Shown here: positions 52,565 through 61,634 of the stretch, piece after piece
How positions within the stretch are numbered: the first letter of the stretch is position 1
Layout of the letters: the number at the start of each line of letters is the position of its first letter
The notes under the pieces: model-generated
Told to the model about the DNA's origin: nothing
The model's input: the letters and a program-made list of their open reading frames with translations, nothing else
Database searches by the model: none
From: 1162T-S-0a-05 sp050299435
GTDB taxonomy: Bacteria; Pseudomonadota; Gammaproteobacteria; Pseudomonadales; Cellvibrionaceae
Length of the DNA stretch: 64,000 nucleotides
Reading direction: 5' to 3'
Assembly (NCBI GenBank): GCA_050299435.1
Contig: JBNKVX010000007.1
Location: 13,657 to 77,656 of the forward strand
Program-made: the position numbers and the translations under genes

Positions 52565-52999
52565 TTAGTCTTCTACTTTTCCACCAGCAGCTTCAATTGC
52601 TGCTTTAGCACCTTTAGTCACTGCCAGGCCTTTTAGCGTTACCGCCTTTTTTAATTCACCGGATAAAAAGACTTTTGCACGCTTGATATTTTTACTGATC
52701 AAGTCAGCAGACTCCAAAGCAGCCAAATCAATCACTTCGGCATCCACACTGTTTAACTCTGACAAACGAATTTCAGCAGTCACTCGACCAACACGACTAG
52801 TAAAGCCGTACTTAGGCAAACGCTTTTGCAAAGGCATTTGACCACCTTCAAAACCCGGTGCAACGGTGCCTCCTGATCGGGCTTTTAAACCCTTATGCCC
52901 ACGTCCCGCAGTTTTACCTGAACCACTACCGATACCGCGCCCAACACGCTTTTTGTTCTTAATTCGACCGGGCGCAGGACTTAAAGTATTTAAACGCAT
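52565..52999 (-). CDS. rplO: 50S ribosomal protein L15
   Basis: L15 of 144 residues from ATG at 52999, where the canonical MRLNTLSPAPG begins with GAGGA ahead. A longer frame to 53035 runs into rpmD. The glycine-rich KRVGRGIGSGSGKTAGRGHKG block is diagnostic. It contacts 23S rRNA in late assembly. 22 bp after rpmD. Confidence 0.96.
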   Translation of the reverse strand: MRLNTLSPAPGRIKNKKRVGRGIGSGSGKTAGRGHKGLKARSGGTVAPGFEGGQMPLQKRLPKYGFTSRVGRVTAEIRLSELNSVDAEVIDLAALESADLISKNIKRAKVFLSGELKKAVTLKGLAVTKGAKAAIEAAGGKVED

Positions 53000-53021
53000 A
53001 GTTTTTTCCTCAACCTTCGCC

Positions 53022-53216
53022 TTATTCGCCTTCAACTTTTAGAAGGTAATTCGCTTTATTAATCATGCCACGCACAGAGGGAGTATCTTCTACCTCAACT
53101 GTGTGACCAATACGTCGTAAGCCCAAGCCTGCCACACATTGCTGATGCGCCTTTAAGCGACCAAATGTGCTTTTTACTTGAGTTACCTTCACTGTCTTTT
53201 TTGATTTACTGGCCAT
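53022..53216 (-). CDS. rpmD: 50S ribosomal protein L30
   Basis: L30 of 64 residues with the pattern VKVTQVKSTFGRLKAHQQCVAGLGLRRIGHTVE, the bacterial L30 fold. Between rpsE and rplO in the standard spc order. Confidence 0.96.
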   Translation of the reverse strand: MASKSKKTVKVTQVKSTFGRLKAHQQCVAGLGLRRIGHTVEVEDTPSVRGMINKANYLLKVEGE

Positions 53217-53242
53217 GATGGTTCTTCTTTAAATCTAAAAAA

Positions 53243-53758
53243 TTAATTTAAAATTTCTTCGACTGACTTTCCGCGCTTTGCGGCTACCGAGTCAGGTGAA
53301 GCCATTGTGCGCAATGCTTCAAAAGTGGCACGCACAACGTTAACAGGGTTTGTTGACCCATAACATTTCGCCAACACGTTTTGCACTCCTGCAATTTCAA
53401 GAACTGCACGCATTGCGCCACCTGCAATCACACCAGTACCAGCTGACGCAGGTTGCATATAAACCTTGGAAGCACCATGACGACCTTTCATTGGGTATTG
53501 AATGGTATCGCCCTTCAACTCAACCTGAATCATATTGCGACGAGCAGCTTCCATTGCCTTTTGGATAGCAATCGGCACTTCACGCGCTTTCCCTCTACCA
53601 AAACCCACTTTGCCATTACCATCACCAACAACTGTCAATGCGGTAAAACCAAATATACGTCCACCTTTAACCGTTTTTGCTACACGGTTAACCTGAACTA
53701 ACTTTTCTTGCAAGCCTTCAGCCGTGCTCTCATCTTTGTTCGATTTTTGTTGCGCCAT
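53243..53758 (-). CDS. rpsE: 30S ribosomal protein S5
   Basis: S5 of 171 residues (E. coli 167). The N-terminal double-stranded RNA-binding part shows LVQVNRVAKTVKGGRIFGFTALTVVGDGNG, then VGFGRGKAREVPIAIQKA and GTGVIAGGAMRAVLEIAGV. It is involved in decoding accuracy. 10 bp after rplR. Confidence 0.97.
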   Translation of the reverse strand: MAQQKSNKDESTAEGLQEKLVQVNRVAKTVKGGRIFGFTALTVVGDGNGKVGFGRGKAREVPIAIQKAMEAARRNMIQVELKGDTIQYPMKGRHGASKVYMQPASAGTGVIAGGAMRAVLEIAGVQNVLAKCYGSTNPVNVVRATFEALRTMASPDSVAAKRGKSVEEILN

Positions 53759-53768
53759 AACTCAACCT

Positions 53769-54119
53769 TTAGAATTCCAATCCGCCTTCTCTCGCGGCAT
53801 CTGCCAAAGCCTTAACACGGCCGTGATATTTGTAACCGCTGCGATCAAAAGCGACTTCATTAATTCCAGCCTTTTTTGCTCTTTCAGCAATTAATTTACC
53901 GACTTCTTTAGCTGCATCTGCATTGCCGGTTTTACCTGAACGCAACGCCTCATCCAGAGTCGATGCACTGGCTAATACCTTGTCACCTTCAGCTGCAATA
54001 ATTTGCGCATAAATATGACGAGGAGTGCGATTTACACAAAGTCGTGTTACACCCAGCTCACGTATTTTTGCTCGTGCTCTTTTGGCACGACGTATTCTGG
54101 ATTGTTTTTTAGCATTCAT
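53769..54119 (-). CDS. rplR: 50S ribosomal protein L18
   Basis: L18 of 116 residues, one of the three 5S rRNA-binding proteins. Conserved RLCVNRTPRHIYAQII and the C-terminal FDRSGYKYHGRVKALADAAREGGLEF. 41 bp after rplF. Confidence 0.97.
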   Translation of the reverse strand: MNAKKQSRIRRAKRARAKIRELGVTRLCVNRTPRHIYAQIIAAEGDKVLASASTLDEALRSGKTGNADAAKEVGKLIAERAKKAGINEVAFDRSGYKYHGRVKALADAAREGGLEF

Positions 54120-54160
54120 TTCTATAAACCTGCCTTTAAGGTTTTTAAGGATATATTCTC

Positions 54161-54694
54161 TTACTTTTTCTTCGCTTCTTTACGGCGAACATATTCATCA
54201 GCATAACGAACACCTTTACCCTTATAAGGCTCTGGTGGACGAAAAGCTCTTACTTCCGCAGCAACCTGCCCAAGTAATTGCTTATCTGCGCTTTTCAAAA
54301 TAATTTCTGTTTGACTAGGGGTCTCCGCTGTTACACCTTGTGGAAGCGTGTAATCAATTGGATGCGAAAAACCCAAAGTCAAATTCAATGTTGAACCGGC
54401 CGCTTTTGCACGATAACCCACGCCGTTCAGCTCTAACTTCTTCTCAAACCCTGCGCTTACACCAACAACCATGTTATTGATTAGTGCGCGCATCGTGCCC
54501 GCCAAAGCGCGCGAAGTCTTTGCACCATCACGTGCCGCAAATACCAATATATTGTTGTCTTGCTTTACTTCAACGCTATCATGAACAGTAAGTGCAAGAG
54601 TGCCCTTACCGCCTTTAACAGTAACTTCTTGACCTTTCAGGCTGACATCTACACCTGAGGGTAATTCAACTGGACTATTCGCTACACGAGACAT
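54161..54694 (-). CDS. rplF: 50S ribosomal protein L6
   Basis: L6 of 177 residues (E. coli 177), with two related RNA-binding folds. Start SRVANSPVELPSGVDVSLKGQEVTVKGGKG and signature RPPEPYKGKGVRYADE near the C-terminus. Located near the factor-binding region of the large subunit. Confidence 0.97.
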   Translation of the reverse strand: MSRVANSPVELPSGVDVSLKGQEVTVKGGKGTLALTVHDSVEVKQDNNILVFAARDGAKTSRALAGTMRALINNMVVGVSAGFEKKLELNGVGYRAKAAGSTLNLTLGFSHPIDYTLPQGVTAETPSQTEIILKSADKQLLGQVAAEVRAFRPPEPYKGKGVRYADEYVRRKEAKKK

Positions 54695-54727
54695 ACGCTT
54701 TTCCTATTCTCTTTATACCCACACCAT

Positions 54728-55120
54728 TTAAAAAACAGTGCAGAGAATTTCACCACCCACACCCGCAGCTCGTGCTGCACGGTCGGTCATAACGCCTTTA
54801 CTGGTGGAGACAATCGCAATTCCCAAACCACCACGCACTGAAGGTAAGCCATCTTTTCCTGAATAAGCACGTAAGCCAGGTCGACTGACACGGTCCAGCT
54901 CTGCAATAACAGGTTTACCTTCAAAATACTTCAATTCAATTGTGAGCTGAGGCTTAACGCCATCTTCAACACCACAATTAACAACATAACCTTCGTCTTT
55001 TAAGACTTTTGCGACACTAAGCTTCAATTTAGATGAAGGCATAGTGACTGAAGTTTTGCCTACTTGCTGCGCATTACGAATGCGGGTCAACATATCGGCG
55101 ATAGGGTCTTGCATACTCAT
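54728..55120 (-). CDS. rpsH: 30S ribosomal protein S8
   Basis: S8 of 130 residues (E. coli 130): SMQDPIADMLTRIRNAQ at the start and GGLGIAIVSTSKGVMTDRAAR in the middle. It binds helix 21 of 16S rRNA and in enterics also represses the spc operon at an mRNA site near rplE. No such site was verified here. Confidence 0.97.
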   Translation of the reverse strand: MSMQDPIADMLTRIRNAQQVGKTSVTMPSSKLKLSVAKVLKDEGYVVNCGVEDGVKPQLTIELKYFEGKPVIAELDRVSRPGLRAYSGKDGLPSVRGGLGIAIVSTSKGVMTDRAARAAGVGGEILCTVF

Positions 55121-55146
55121 CTTTTTGCTCCTCTATACCTGGCAGT

Positions 55147-55452
55147 TTACCAGCTTGCTTTAACCAAGCCTGGTACATCACCACGCATCGCCGCTTCTCT
55201 CAATTTGTTACGGCACAAACCAAATTTTCTATAAACCGCATGAGGTCGACCCGTCACACGACAACGGCGTTGTTGACGTGACACACTTGAATCTCTCGGT
55301 AGCTTTTGCAATTTCAACTGCGCTTCGACTACCTGCTCATCATTCGACTCTGGGTTAGTAATAATTGCTTTTAATTCAGCACGTTTTGCCGCATAACGTG
55401 CAGCTAATTTAGCGCGCTTTACCTCACGGGCAATCATGGATTTTTTAGCCAT
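55147..55452 (-). CDS. rpsN: 30S ribosomal protein S14 (long, zinc-free form)
   Basis: S14 of 101 residues, the long C- form without the CxxC zinc ribbon: start AKKSMIAREVKRAKLAARYAAKR and end CRNKLREAAMRGDVPGLVKASW. The only cysteines are in RRCRVTGRP and LCRNK. It sits between rplE and rpsH. Confidence 0.97.
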   Translation of the reverse strand: MAKKSMIAREVKRAKLAARYAAKRAELKAIITNPESNDEQVVEAQLKLQKLPRDSSVSRQQRRCRVTGRPHAVYRKFGLCRNKLREAAMRGDVPGLVKASW

Positions 55453-55466
55453 AGACTAGTAAACCT

Positions 55467-56006
55467 TTATCCTTTAAGCGGAAAATTAAATGCGCGTAAT
55501 AAAGCACGACCTTCGTCGTCATTACGAGCTGTTGTTGATATACAAATGTCCAAACCACGCAATTTATCGATTTTATCGTATTCGATTTCCGGGAAAATGA
55601 TCTGCTCACTAACCCCCATCGAAAAATTTCCACGACCATCAAACTGCTTGGGATTAACTCCACGAAAGTCACGAACGCGCGGAATCGCGATACTGACTAA
55701 GCGATCCAAAAACTCGTACATTTTCTCTCTTCGCAAAGTCACCTTACAACCAATCGGCCAACCTTCACGCACTTTAAACCCTGCAATTGATTTTCGCGCT
55801 TTAGTAACAACAGGCTTTTGACCGGAAATTTTTTCCAAATCACTCACAGCATTTTCCAATACTTTCTTATCTGCAAGTGCTTCGCCCACACCCATATTGA
55901 GTGTAATTTTTGTGATGCGTGGAATTTCCATCACGTTTTTAAGAGCCAACTCTTCTTTTAGCTTTGGCGCTATTTCTTTGTTATACAGTTCTTTCAACCT
56001 GGCCAT
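55467..56006 (-). CDS. rplE: 50S ribosomal protein L5
   Basis: L5 of 179 residues (E. coli 179), binding 5S rRNA and contacting P-site tRNA. Conserved MEIPRITKITLNMGVGEA, QKPVVTKARKSIAGFKVREGWPIG and FSMGVSEQIIFPEI. 56 bp after rplX. Confidence 0.97.
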   Translation of the reverse strand: MARLKELYNKEIAPKLKEELALKNVMEIPRITKITLNMGVGEALADKKVLENAVSDLEKISGQKPVVTKARKSIAGFKVREGWPIGCKVTLRREKMYEFLDRLVSIAIPRVRDFRGVNPKQFDGRGNFSMGVSEQIIFPEIEYDKIDKLRGLDICISTTARNDDEGRALLRAFNFPLKG

Positions 56007-56062
56007 TATTAATCACTCTTCACTCTTTGATTGGATTTCTGACCCAACCAGCCTTAAACGAA

Positions 56063-56383
56063 TTATTTACTCTCAGGTACGTTTTTTCCGTCCGATTTAA
56101 AAATTCGAACTTTATTGTCACCTTCAACTTTAAAGCCTACACGGTCTGCCTTTTGCGTCGCCGGGTTATAAATTGCCACATTTGATATTGAGATCGGGGC
56201 CTCTTTCTCAATAATGCCACCAGGAACATTCATTTGTGGGTTAGGCTTTTGGTGTTTTTTAATCATTTGCACACCAGAAACAATCACTCGATTGTCCGCC
56301 AGAACTCGCCGTACAGTACCGCGCTTGCCTTTGTCTTTACCCGCAATCACGATGACTTCATCATTACGTTTTATCTTACGCAT
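56063..56383 (-). CDS. rplX: 50S ribosomal protein L24
   Basis: L24 of 106 residues with an N-terminal KOW motif (RKIKRNDEVIVIAGKDKGKRGTV), which starts large-subunit assembly, and GGIIEKEAPISISNVAI further on. 39 bp after rplN. Confidence 0.97.
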   Translation of the reverse strand: MRKIKRNDEVIVIAGKDKGKRGTVRRVLADNRVIVSGVQMIKKHQKPNPQMNVPGGIIEKEAPISISNVAIYNPATQKADRVGFKVEGDNKVRIFKSDGKNVPESK

Positions 56384-56422
56384 TCAATTTATCCTCTACC
56401 CTAGCGCTTTCTCAACCTGGCC

Positions 56423-56791
56423 TTAGAGCACTTCTGGCGCTAAAGAAATAATTTTCATAAATTTTTCACCACGGAGTTCTCTCGTGACCGGCCCAAAAAT
56501 ACGCGTACCTATTGGCGCTTCTTGAGCGTTAAGTAAAACTGCAGCATTATCGTCGAAACGAATTAAAGAACCGTCTGGACGTCGAACTCCTTTTTTTGTT
56601 CGCACTACCACAGCTTTCATCACTTGCCCCTTCTTTACTTTACCGCGAGGGATGGCTTCCTTAACCGTGACTTTAATAATATCGCCCACTCGTGCATAAC
56701 GACGATGAGAGCCACCCAAAACCTTAATACACATTACCCGACGGGCACCGCTATTATCGGCCACGTCCAGATAGCTTTCTGTTTGAATCAT
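56423..56791 (-). CDS. rplN: 50S ribosomal protein L14
   Basis: L14 of 122 residues (E. coli 123), at the subunit interface. Start MIQTESYLDVADNSGARRVMCIKVLGG and signature VVRTKKGVRRPDGSLIRFDDNA. First gene of what is the spc operon in enterics. The 53-bp gap to rpsQ shows no obvious separate promoter. Confidence 0.97.
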   Translation of the reverse strand: MIQTESYLDVADNSGARRVMCIKVLGGSHRRYARVGDIIKVTVKEAIPRGKVKKGQVMKAVVVRTKKGVRRPDGSLIRFDDNAAVLLNAQEAPIGTRIFGPVTRELRGEKFMKIISLAPEVL

Positions 56792-56844
56792 CGTTGTTCT
56801 CCGAGTCTCTCTACTTCACCTGAGCATCATCAGGTTAAACAAAA

Positions 56845-57111
56845 TTAAATTTCTGCTGCACGCTCTTCAATTTTGACCAGCGTCCAAGACTTGGTCTTTG
56901 AAATCGGACGCGATTCCGCGATAGTGACCAAGTCACCCTCTTTACAATCATTTTTTTCGTCGTGAGCCTTAATCTTTGTCGATTTACTCATGTACTTTCC
57001 GTAAACCGGGTGTTTAACTCGGCGCTCAACAAGCACAACAATGGACTTATCCATTTTATTGCTCACTACTTTGCCGCTTAAAGTTCTTACTAATTTTTCC
57101 GCTTCAGCCAT
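56845..57111 (-). CDS. rpsQ: 30S ribosomal protein S17
   Basis: S17 of 88 residues (E. coli 84), an early-binding OB-fold protein. Typical text: RTLSGKVVSNKMDKSIVVLVER and VKHPVYGKYMSKSTKIKAHDE. Last gene of the S10 transcript order. Confidence 0.97.
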   Translation of the reverse strand: MAEAEKLVRTLSGKVVSNKMDKSIVVLVERRVKHPVYGKYMSKSTKIKAHDEKNDCKEGDLVTIAESRPISKTKSWTLVKIEERAAEI

Positions 57112-57127
57112 GTGTTTTACCTAACGA

Positions 57128-57319
57128 TTAAGCTTCTTGCTTTTGACGAAGCACAGTTTTGATACGCGCGATATTCTTACGCGTCTGCCTCACCAAATGA
57201 GTTTGTTCTAATTGACCTGTTGATTTTTGCATGCGCAATTTAAATTGCTCTTCTAGTTGCTTAAGCAATTCGGCATTCAACTCTTCAACAGTTTTTTTGC
57301 TGAGTTCTTGCGCTTTCAT
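57128..57319 (-). CDS. rpmC: 50S ribosomal protein L29
   Basis: L29 of 63 residues: MKAQELSKKTVEELNAELL and QLEQTHLVRQTRKNIARIKTVL. It lies at the exit tunnel beside L23. Its ATG shares the last base region of the rplP stop, so the two are coupled. Confidence 0.97.
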   Translation of the reverse strand: MKAQELSKKTVEELNAELLKQLEEQFKLRMQKSTGQLEQTHLVRQTRKNIARIKTVLRQKQEA

Positions 57320-57732
57320 TACATCACCGATCGTTTAACAAATGTTGTACCCAAAGGAAGTTTCGCAGCCGCTAGCGCAAATGCCTCCCGCGCCAACTCC
57401 TCGCTTACACCTTCCATTTCGTAAAGTATTTTTCCTGGTTGAATTTGGGCCACCCAATATTCAACATTACCTTTACCTTTACCTTGGCGCACTTCCAAAG
57501 GCTTTCCAGTAATCGGTTTGTCAGGAAAAACACGAATCCAAATTTTTCCACCACGCTTTACATGTCGAGTCATTGCACGACGTGCTGCCTCGATTTGTCG
57601 CGCAGTAATTCGACCACGCTCAACACATTTCAAAGCGTATTCACCAAAGCTCACTTTGGAACCACGTTGTGCAAGCCCACGATTGCGGCCTTTCATCTGC
57701 TTTCGGAATTTTGTACGTTTTGGCTGTAGCAT
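57319..57732 (-). CDS. rplP: 50S ribosomal protein L16
   Basis: L16 of 137 residues (E. coli 136): start MLQPKRTKFRKQMKGRNRGLA, arginine that can be hydroxylated in the GKGKGNVEYWVAQIQPG region, and EGVSEELAREAFALAAAKLP. It organises the A-site tRNA contact region. Confidence 0.97.
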   Translation of the reverse strand: MLQPKRTKFRKQMKGRNRGLAQRGSKVSFGEYALKCVERGRITARQIEAARRAMTRHVKRGGKIWIRVFPDKPITGKPLEVRQGKGKGNVEYWVAQIQPGKILYEMEGVSEELAREAFALAAAKLPLGTTFVKRSVM

Positions 57733-57776
57733 CTGCCTAACCCTTAACTATTTACCCGCTGATTAATCAGCAATGA

Positions 57777-58451
57777 TTATTTAGAACCCTTTTTGCCTTG
57801 GTTGGCTTCCGCCTCTTCCAAGCCACCAATAATTTCACCTTTGAAAATCCAAACTTTCACACCGATGATGCCGTAAGTAGTCGATGCTTCCGCAGTGGCA
57901 TAATCAATGTCGGCACGTAAAGTATGCAAAGGCACTCGACCTTCCCTGTACCACTCAGTACGTGCGATCTCAGCACCACCCAAACGACCACTTACCTGAA
58001 CTTTTACGCCCTCGGCACCTTGGCGCATTGCATTTTGCACCGCTCGCTTCATAGCGCGGCGAAACATAACGCGGCGCTCCAACTGTTGAGCCACGCCTTG
58101 AGCAACCAGGGTTGCATCCAAATCCGGCTTGCGGATCTCTTCAATATTTATTTGTACCGGCACACCCATTTGCTTACTAATTTGTGCGCGCAACTTTTCT
58201 ACATCTTCACCTTTTTTACCAATCACAATGCCGGGGCGAGCAGTATGAATGGTGACGCGTGCGGTGTTTGCGGGCCGTTCAATATCAACTCGACTGACCG
58301 ACGCATGCGCCAAAGTTTTTTGTACGAATGCACGAACCTTCAAATCTTCATTGAGTTTGTCCGCATACTCGCCCTTGCCGGCATACCAAACAGAAGTATG
58401 CTTTTTAACAATGCCCAGACGTATGCCTGTCGGATGTACTTTTTGCCCCAT
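57777..58451 (-). CDS. rpsC: 30S ribosomal protein S3
   Basis: S3 of 224 residues (E. coli 233) with a KH domain (ARPGIVIGKKGEDVEKLRAQI) and C-terminal blocks GAEGVKVQVSGRLGGAEIARTEWY and GIIGVKVWIFKGEI. It forms the mRNA entry site with S4 and S5. Confidence 0.97.
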   Translation of the reverse strand: MGQKVHPTGIRLGIVKKHTSVWYAGKGEYADKLNEDLKVRAFVQKTLAHASVSRVDIERPANTARVTIHTARPGIVIGKKGEDVEKLRAQISKQMGVPVQINIEEIRKPDLDATLVAQGVAQQLERRVMFRRAMKRAVQNAMRQGAEGVKVQVSGRLGGAEIARTEWYREGRVPLHTLRADIDYATAEASTTYGIIGVKVWIFKGEIIGGLEEAEANQGKKGSK

Positions 58452-58466
58452 AAGTTCGCTCTCTTT

Positions 58467-58796
58467 TTAATCCGCCACTTTCACAGTAATGTGGCAAGTG
58501 CGTTTCAGAATACGATCTGCACGACCTTTGGCTCGCGGCTTGATTCGCTTCATCGTTAAACCTTCATCCACAAAAATAGTGGACACCTTCAACTCATCGA
58601 CATCAGCACCTTCATTGTGCTCTGCATTTGCGATGGCTGATTCCAAAACCTTCTTGACAACAGCCGCGCCTTTTTTGGTACTAAAAGACAAAATGTCCAG
58701 CGCTTCTTCAACAGACTTACCGCGAATTTGATCTGCGACCAATCGCGCTTTTTGTGCCGACATACCGGCACCGCGTAATTTAGCTGCTACTTCCAT
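58467..58796 (-). CDS. rplV: 50S ribosomal protein L22
   Basis: L22 of 109 residues (E. coli 110), with its beta-hairpin lining the exit tunnel (VDEGLTMKRIKPRAKGRADRI). Start MEVAAKLRGAGMSAQKARLVADQIRG. 18 bp after rpsS. Confidence 0.97.
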   Translation of the reverse strand: MEVAAKLRGAGMSAQKARLVADQIRGKSVEEALDILSFSTKKGAAVVKKVLESAIANAEHNEGADVDELKVSTIFVDEGLTMKRIKPRAKGRADRILKRTCHITVKVAD

Positions 58797-58814
58797 CGTT
58801 CTAACCTCGCCAAC

Positions 58815-59090
58815 CTATTTCTTGGCTTTTTTGTCTGCTGCGTGACCGCGATAAGTACGTGTTACCGCAAATTCACCCAATTTGTGACCAACCATTTCCT
58901 CGTTAACCAGCACGGGAACATGTTGACGACCGTTATGCACAGCAATAGTTAAGCCCACCATATCTGGCAGGATCAACGATCGACGCGACCAAGTTTTAAT
59001 CGGTCTACGATCATTTGCTTCTTTAGCCTTCAACACCTTGGATTCGAGGTGATGATCGATAAAAGGGCCTTTTTTCAGTGAACGTGGCAC
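58815..59090 (-). CDS. rpsS: 30S ribosomal protein S19
   Basis: S19 of 91 residues (E. coli 92): MPRSLKKGPFIDHHLESKVLKA and signature HNGRQHVPVLVNEEMVGHKLGEF. In the 30S head beside S13. 20 bp after rplB. Confidence 0.97.
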   Translation of the reverse strand: MPRSLKKGPFIDHHLESKVLKAKEANDRRPIKTWSRRSLILPDMVGLTIAVHNGRQHVPVLVNEEMVGHKLGEFAVTRTYRGHAADKKAKK

Positions 59091-59110
59091 TGCTCTATCC
59101 TCTTAATCAA

Positions 59111-59938
59111 TTATTTCTTATTACGACGACGGACAATCATATTGTCTGTACGCTTGTTTTTACGAGTTTTGTAACCTTTAGTTGGCACACCCCAAGGAGT
59201 AACAGGATGACGCCCACCTGAAGTTCTACCTTCACCACCACCATGCGGGTGATCAACAGGGTTCATTGCCACACCGCGAACGGTTGGGCGAACACCACGC
59301 CAGCGTTTCGCACCGGCTTTACCAAGCGAGTGCAAGTTGTGTTCGCTATTTGAAACCTCACCCAAAGTTGCTCGACAATCTGCCAAAACTTTGCGCATTT
59401 CACCACTGCGAAGACGTAAGGTTGCATGTTGACCTTCTCGCGCAACCAGCTGCACAGATGTACCGGCTGACCGTGCCAATTGCGCACCTTTGCCGGGCTT
59501 CATTTCAATACAATGTATAACACTACCTACTGGAATATTGCGCAGCGGCAAAGTGTTCCCAAGCTTGATAGCTGCTGTATCACCAGACTCAATGACGTCA
59601 CCAGCAGTTAAACCTTTGGGTGCAATGATGTAACGACGTTCGCCATCGGCATAACAAACCAAAGCAATATTGGCAGTACGATTCGGGTCATATTCCAAAC
59701 GCTCTACTTTTGCAGGAATACCATCTTTGTTGCGTTTAAAATCAATGATTCGATAATGCTGTTTGTGTCCGCCACCAACGTGTCGAGTCGTAATTCGACC
59801 GTTATTGTTGCGCCCACCATTTTTACTTTTCTTTTCTAATAAAGGTGCGTGTGGCGCCCCTTTATGAAGATCGGGATTAACGACACTGACAACGAAACGG
59901 CGTCCAGCGGATGTCGGTTTACGTTTTACAATCGGCAT
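59111..59938 (-). CDS. rplB: 50S ribosomal protein L2
   Basis: L2 of 275 residues (E. coli 273), essential for subunit joining and peptidyl transfer. Seen are the RNA-binding blocks NGRITTRHVGGGHKQHYRIIDFKRNKDGIPA and the C-terminal VRGVAMNPVDHPHGGGEG with the conserved histidine. Order L23-L2-S19 is standard. Confidence 0.98.
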   Translation of the reverse strand: MPIVKRKPTSAGRRFVVSVVNPDLHKGAPHAPLLEKKSKNGGRNNNGRITTRHVGGGHKQHYRIIDFKRNKDGIPAKVERLEYDPNRTANIALVCYADGERRYIIAPKGLTAGDVIESGDTAAIKLGNTLPLRNIPVGSVIHCIEMKPGKGAQLARSAGTSVQLVAREGQHATLRLRSGEMRKVLADCRATLGEVSNSEHNLHSLGKAGAKRWRGVRPTVRGVAMNPVDHPHGGGEGRTSGGRHPVTPWGVPTKGYKTRKNKRTDNMIVRRRNKK

Positions 59939-59956
59939 GTTCGCTCCTTACCCTCT

Positions 59957-60253
59957 CTATTCTGCTGTTGCAAAGTCAATTTCATGACCTTGCGCAAGAC
60001 GTACGTAAGCTTTTTTCCAGTCATTGCGCTTACCAATGCCATGACGTGTACGTTTGGTTTTACCCTTCACGTTCAGAACACGCACATCTTCCACTTCAAC
60101 TTTAAATAATTTTTCTACCGCTGCAGAAATTTCTGCTTTGTTAGCATCTTTGAGCACTTTAAACACAACCTGGTTACCTTGCTCAGCAACGGTAGAAGAT
60201 TTTTCAGAGATCACCGGACCAAGGATGACCTTATAAAGTTTCTCCTGGTTCAT
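59957..60253 (-). CDS. rplW: 50S ribosomal protein L23
   Basis: L23 of 98 residues (E. coli 100), the docking site at the tunnel exit for trigger factor and SRP. Start NQEKLYKVILGPVISEKSS and KFEVEVEDVRVLNVKG-type sequence (here FKVEVEDVRVLNVKGKTKR). Overlaps the rplD stop by 4 bp. Confidence 0.97.
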   Translation of the reverse strand: MNQEKLYKVILGPVISEKSSTVAEQGNQVVFKVLKDANKAEISAAVEKLFKVEVEDVRVLNVKGKTKRTRHGIGKRNDWKKAYVRLAQGHEIDFATAE

Positions 60254-60864
60254 GCTAGCGCCTCCTCCAGCTTTTTCAGTGCCGAAACAGTTACCAGCAC
60301 CTTCTCAAAACGGATCAAGCTAACTGGATCCACAGCTTGCACATCTCGAACATCAACCTTGTGCAAATTGCGAGATGACAAGTAAAGATTTTTACTCACC
60401 TCAGCTGAAACAATTAACACATCTGACAAATTGTACTGTGCCAACTTCTCAATCAAGCCTTTGGTTTTAGGTGCATCAACTTCAAACTCATCAACCACAA
60501 CCAAACGCTCTTGTCGGTTTAACTCCGACAATATGCATCGCAAAGCCGCACGATACATTTTCTTATTAAGCTTTTGCTCAAAATTGCGTGGCTGCGCCGC
60601 GAACGTAACACCACCCGAACGCCAAATAGGGCTGCGGATAGTACCCGCTCGAGCACGACCTGTGCCTTTTTGACGCCATGGCTTTTTGCCACCACCGCTT
60701 ACCGCTGATCGATTCTTTTGTGCCTTGGTGCCCTGACGACTTCCCGCCATGTAGGCAACCACCGCTTGGTGAACCAGATCTTGATTAAATTCTTTTCCCA
60801 AAACCGCTTCAGACACAGCAACTGTACCCTTCGCGCCTTTTGGAGTTGTAATACTTAATTCCAT
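60250..60864 (-). CDS. rplD: 50S ribosomal protein L4
   Basis: L4 of 204 residues (E. coli 201). The extended loop reads SGGGKKPWRQKGTGRARAGTIRSPIWRSGGV, which lines the exit tunnel. In enterics L4 also represses the S10 operon through its long leader. Such a leader is not evident upstream of rpsJ here, so that control may be absent or moved. Confidence 0.97.
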   Translation of the reverse strand: MELSITTPKGAKGTVAVSEAVLGKEFNQDLVHQAVVAYMAGSRQGTKAQKNRSAVSGGGKKPWRQKGTGRARAGTIRSPIWRSGGVTFAAQPRNFEQKLNKKMYRAALRCILSELNRQERLVVVDEFEVDAPKTKGLIEKLAQYNLSDVLIVSAEVSKNLYLSSRNLHKVDVRDVQAVDPVSLIRFEKVLVTVSALKKLEEALA

Positions 60865-60881
60865 GGTCGACTCCTGGATAC

Positions 60882-61529
60882 TTATGCCTGAGCGTTACGT
60901 TTTTTGACTGCTGGTCTAACGATTACGTCGCCACCAGGTGCTCCAGGGACCGCACCTCTAACCAGAATCAAATTACGTTCAGCATCGACCTTAACGATCT
61001 CCAGATTCTGAGTTGTTACACGCTCAGCACCCATGTGACCGGCCATTTTTTTGCCTTTGAAAACACGTCCAGGAGTTTGGCATTGACCAATTGAACCCGG
61101 AGCGCGATGAGAAAGTGAGTTACCGTGAGTCGCGTCTTGCATGCTGAAATTCCAGCGCTTAACACCACCGGCAAAACCCTTACCTTTTGAAGTGCCCGTA
61201 ACATCCACTATTTGACCTGCTTCAAACACGTCCACAGTGATTTGCGTACCTACTTCGAACTGCTCGCCTTCATCATTGCGCAGCTCCCACAAGTTGCGGC
61301 CTGCTTCAGCTTCCGCCTTCGCATAGTGACCGGCTGTAGGTTTGTTAACACGGGAGGCTCGACGAGACCCTACGGTAACCTGGACAGCGCCATAACCGTC
61401 GGTTTCTACGTTCTTAACCTGAGTGATGCGATTGGGCTGAGCCTCAATCACAGTGACAGGAACAGATAAACCATCGTCTGTAAAAATGCGTGTCATGCCG
61501 CTCTTGCGGCCGACTATTCCAATCGTCAT
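60882..61529 (-). CDS. rplC: 50S ribosomal protein L3
   Basis: L3 of 215 residues (E. coli 209), an assembly initiator. Start MTIGIVGRKSGMTRIFTDDG, and the glutamine-containing loop GNSLSHRAPGSIGQCQTPGRVFKGKKMAGHMG. Separated from rpsJ by an unusually long gap of 141 bp that contains hairpins. Confidence 0.97.
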   Translation of the reverse strand: MTIGIVGRKSGMTRIFTDDGLSVPVTVIEAQPNRITQVKNVETDGYGAVQVTVGSRRASRVNKPTAGHYAKAEAEAGRNLWELRNDEGEQFEVGTQITVDVFEAGQIVDVTGTSKGKGFAGGVKRWNFSMQDATHGNSLSHRAPGSIGQCQTPGRVFKGKKMAGHMGAERVTTQNLEIVKVDAERNLILVRGAVPGAPGGDVIVRPAVKKRNAQA

Positions 61530-61634
61530 TTTTCTAACCTCTTAGTGTACGGGGCTTTTCCTCACTCACCCTTATATATAAAGAAGGCAGTGAGACCCGC
61601 TATGGCCGCCCATTTCAGAGCGTTACACAAAACC

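Noticed and set aside
57924..58559. Long plus-strand frame of 211 codons opposite rpsC
   Set aside because: It lies antisense to the conserved S3 gene, has no domain, and its length is explained by the codon use of rpsC.
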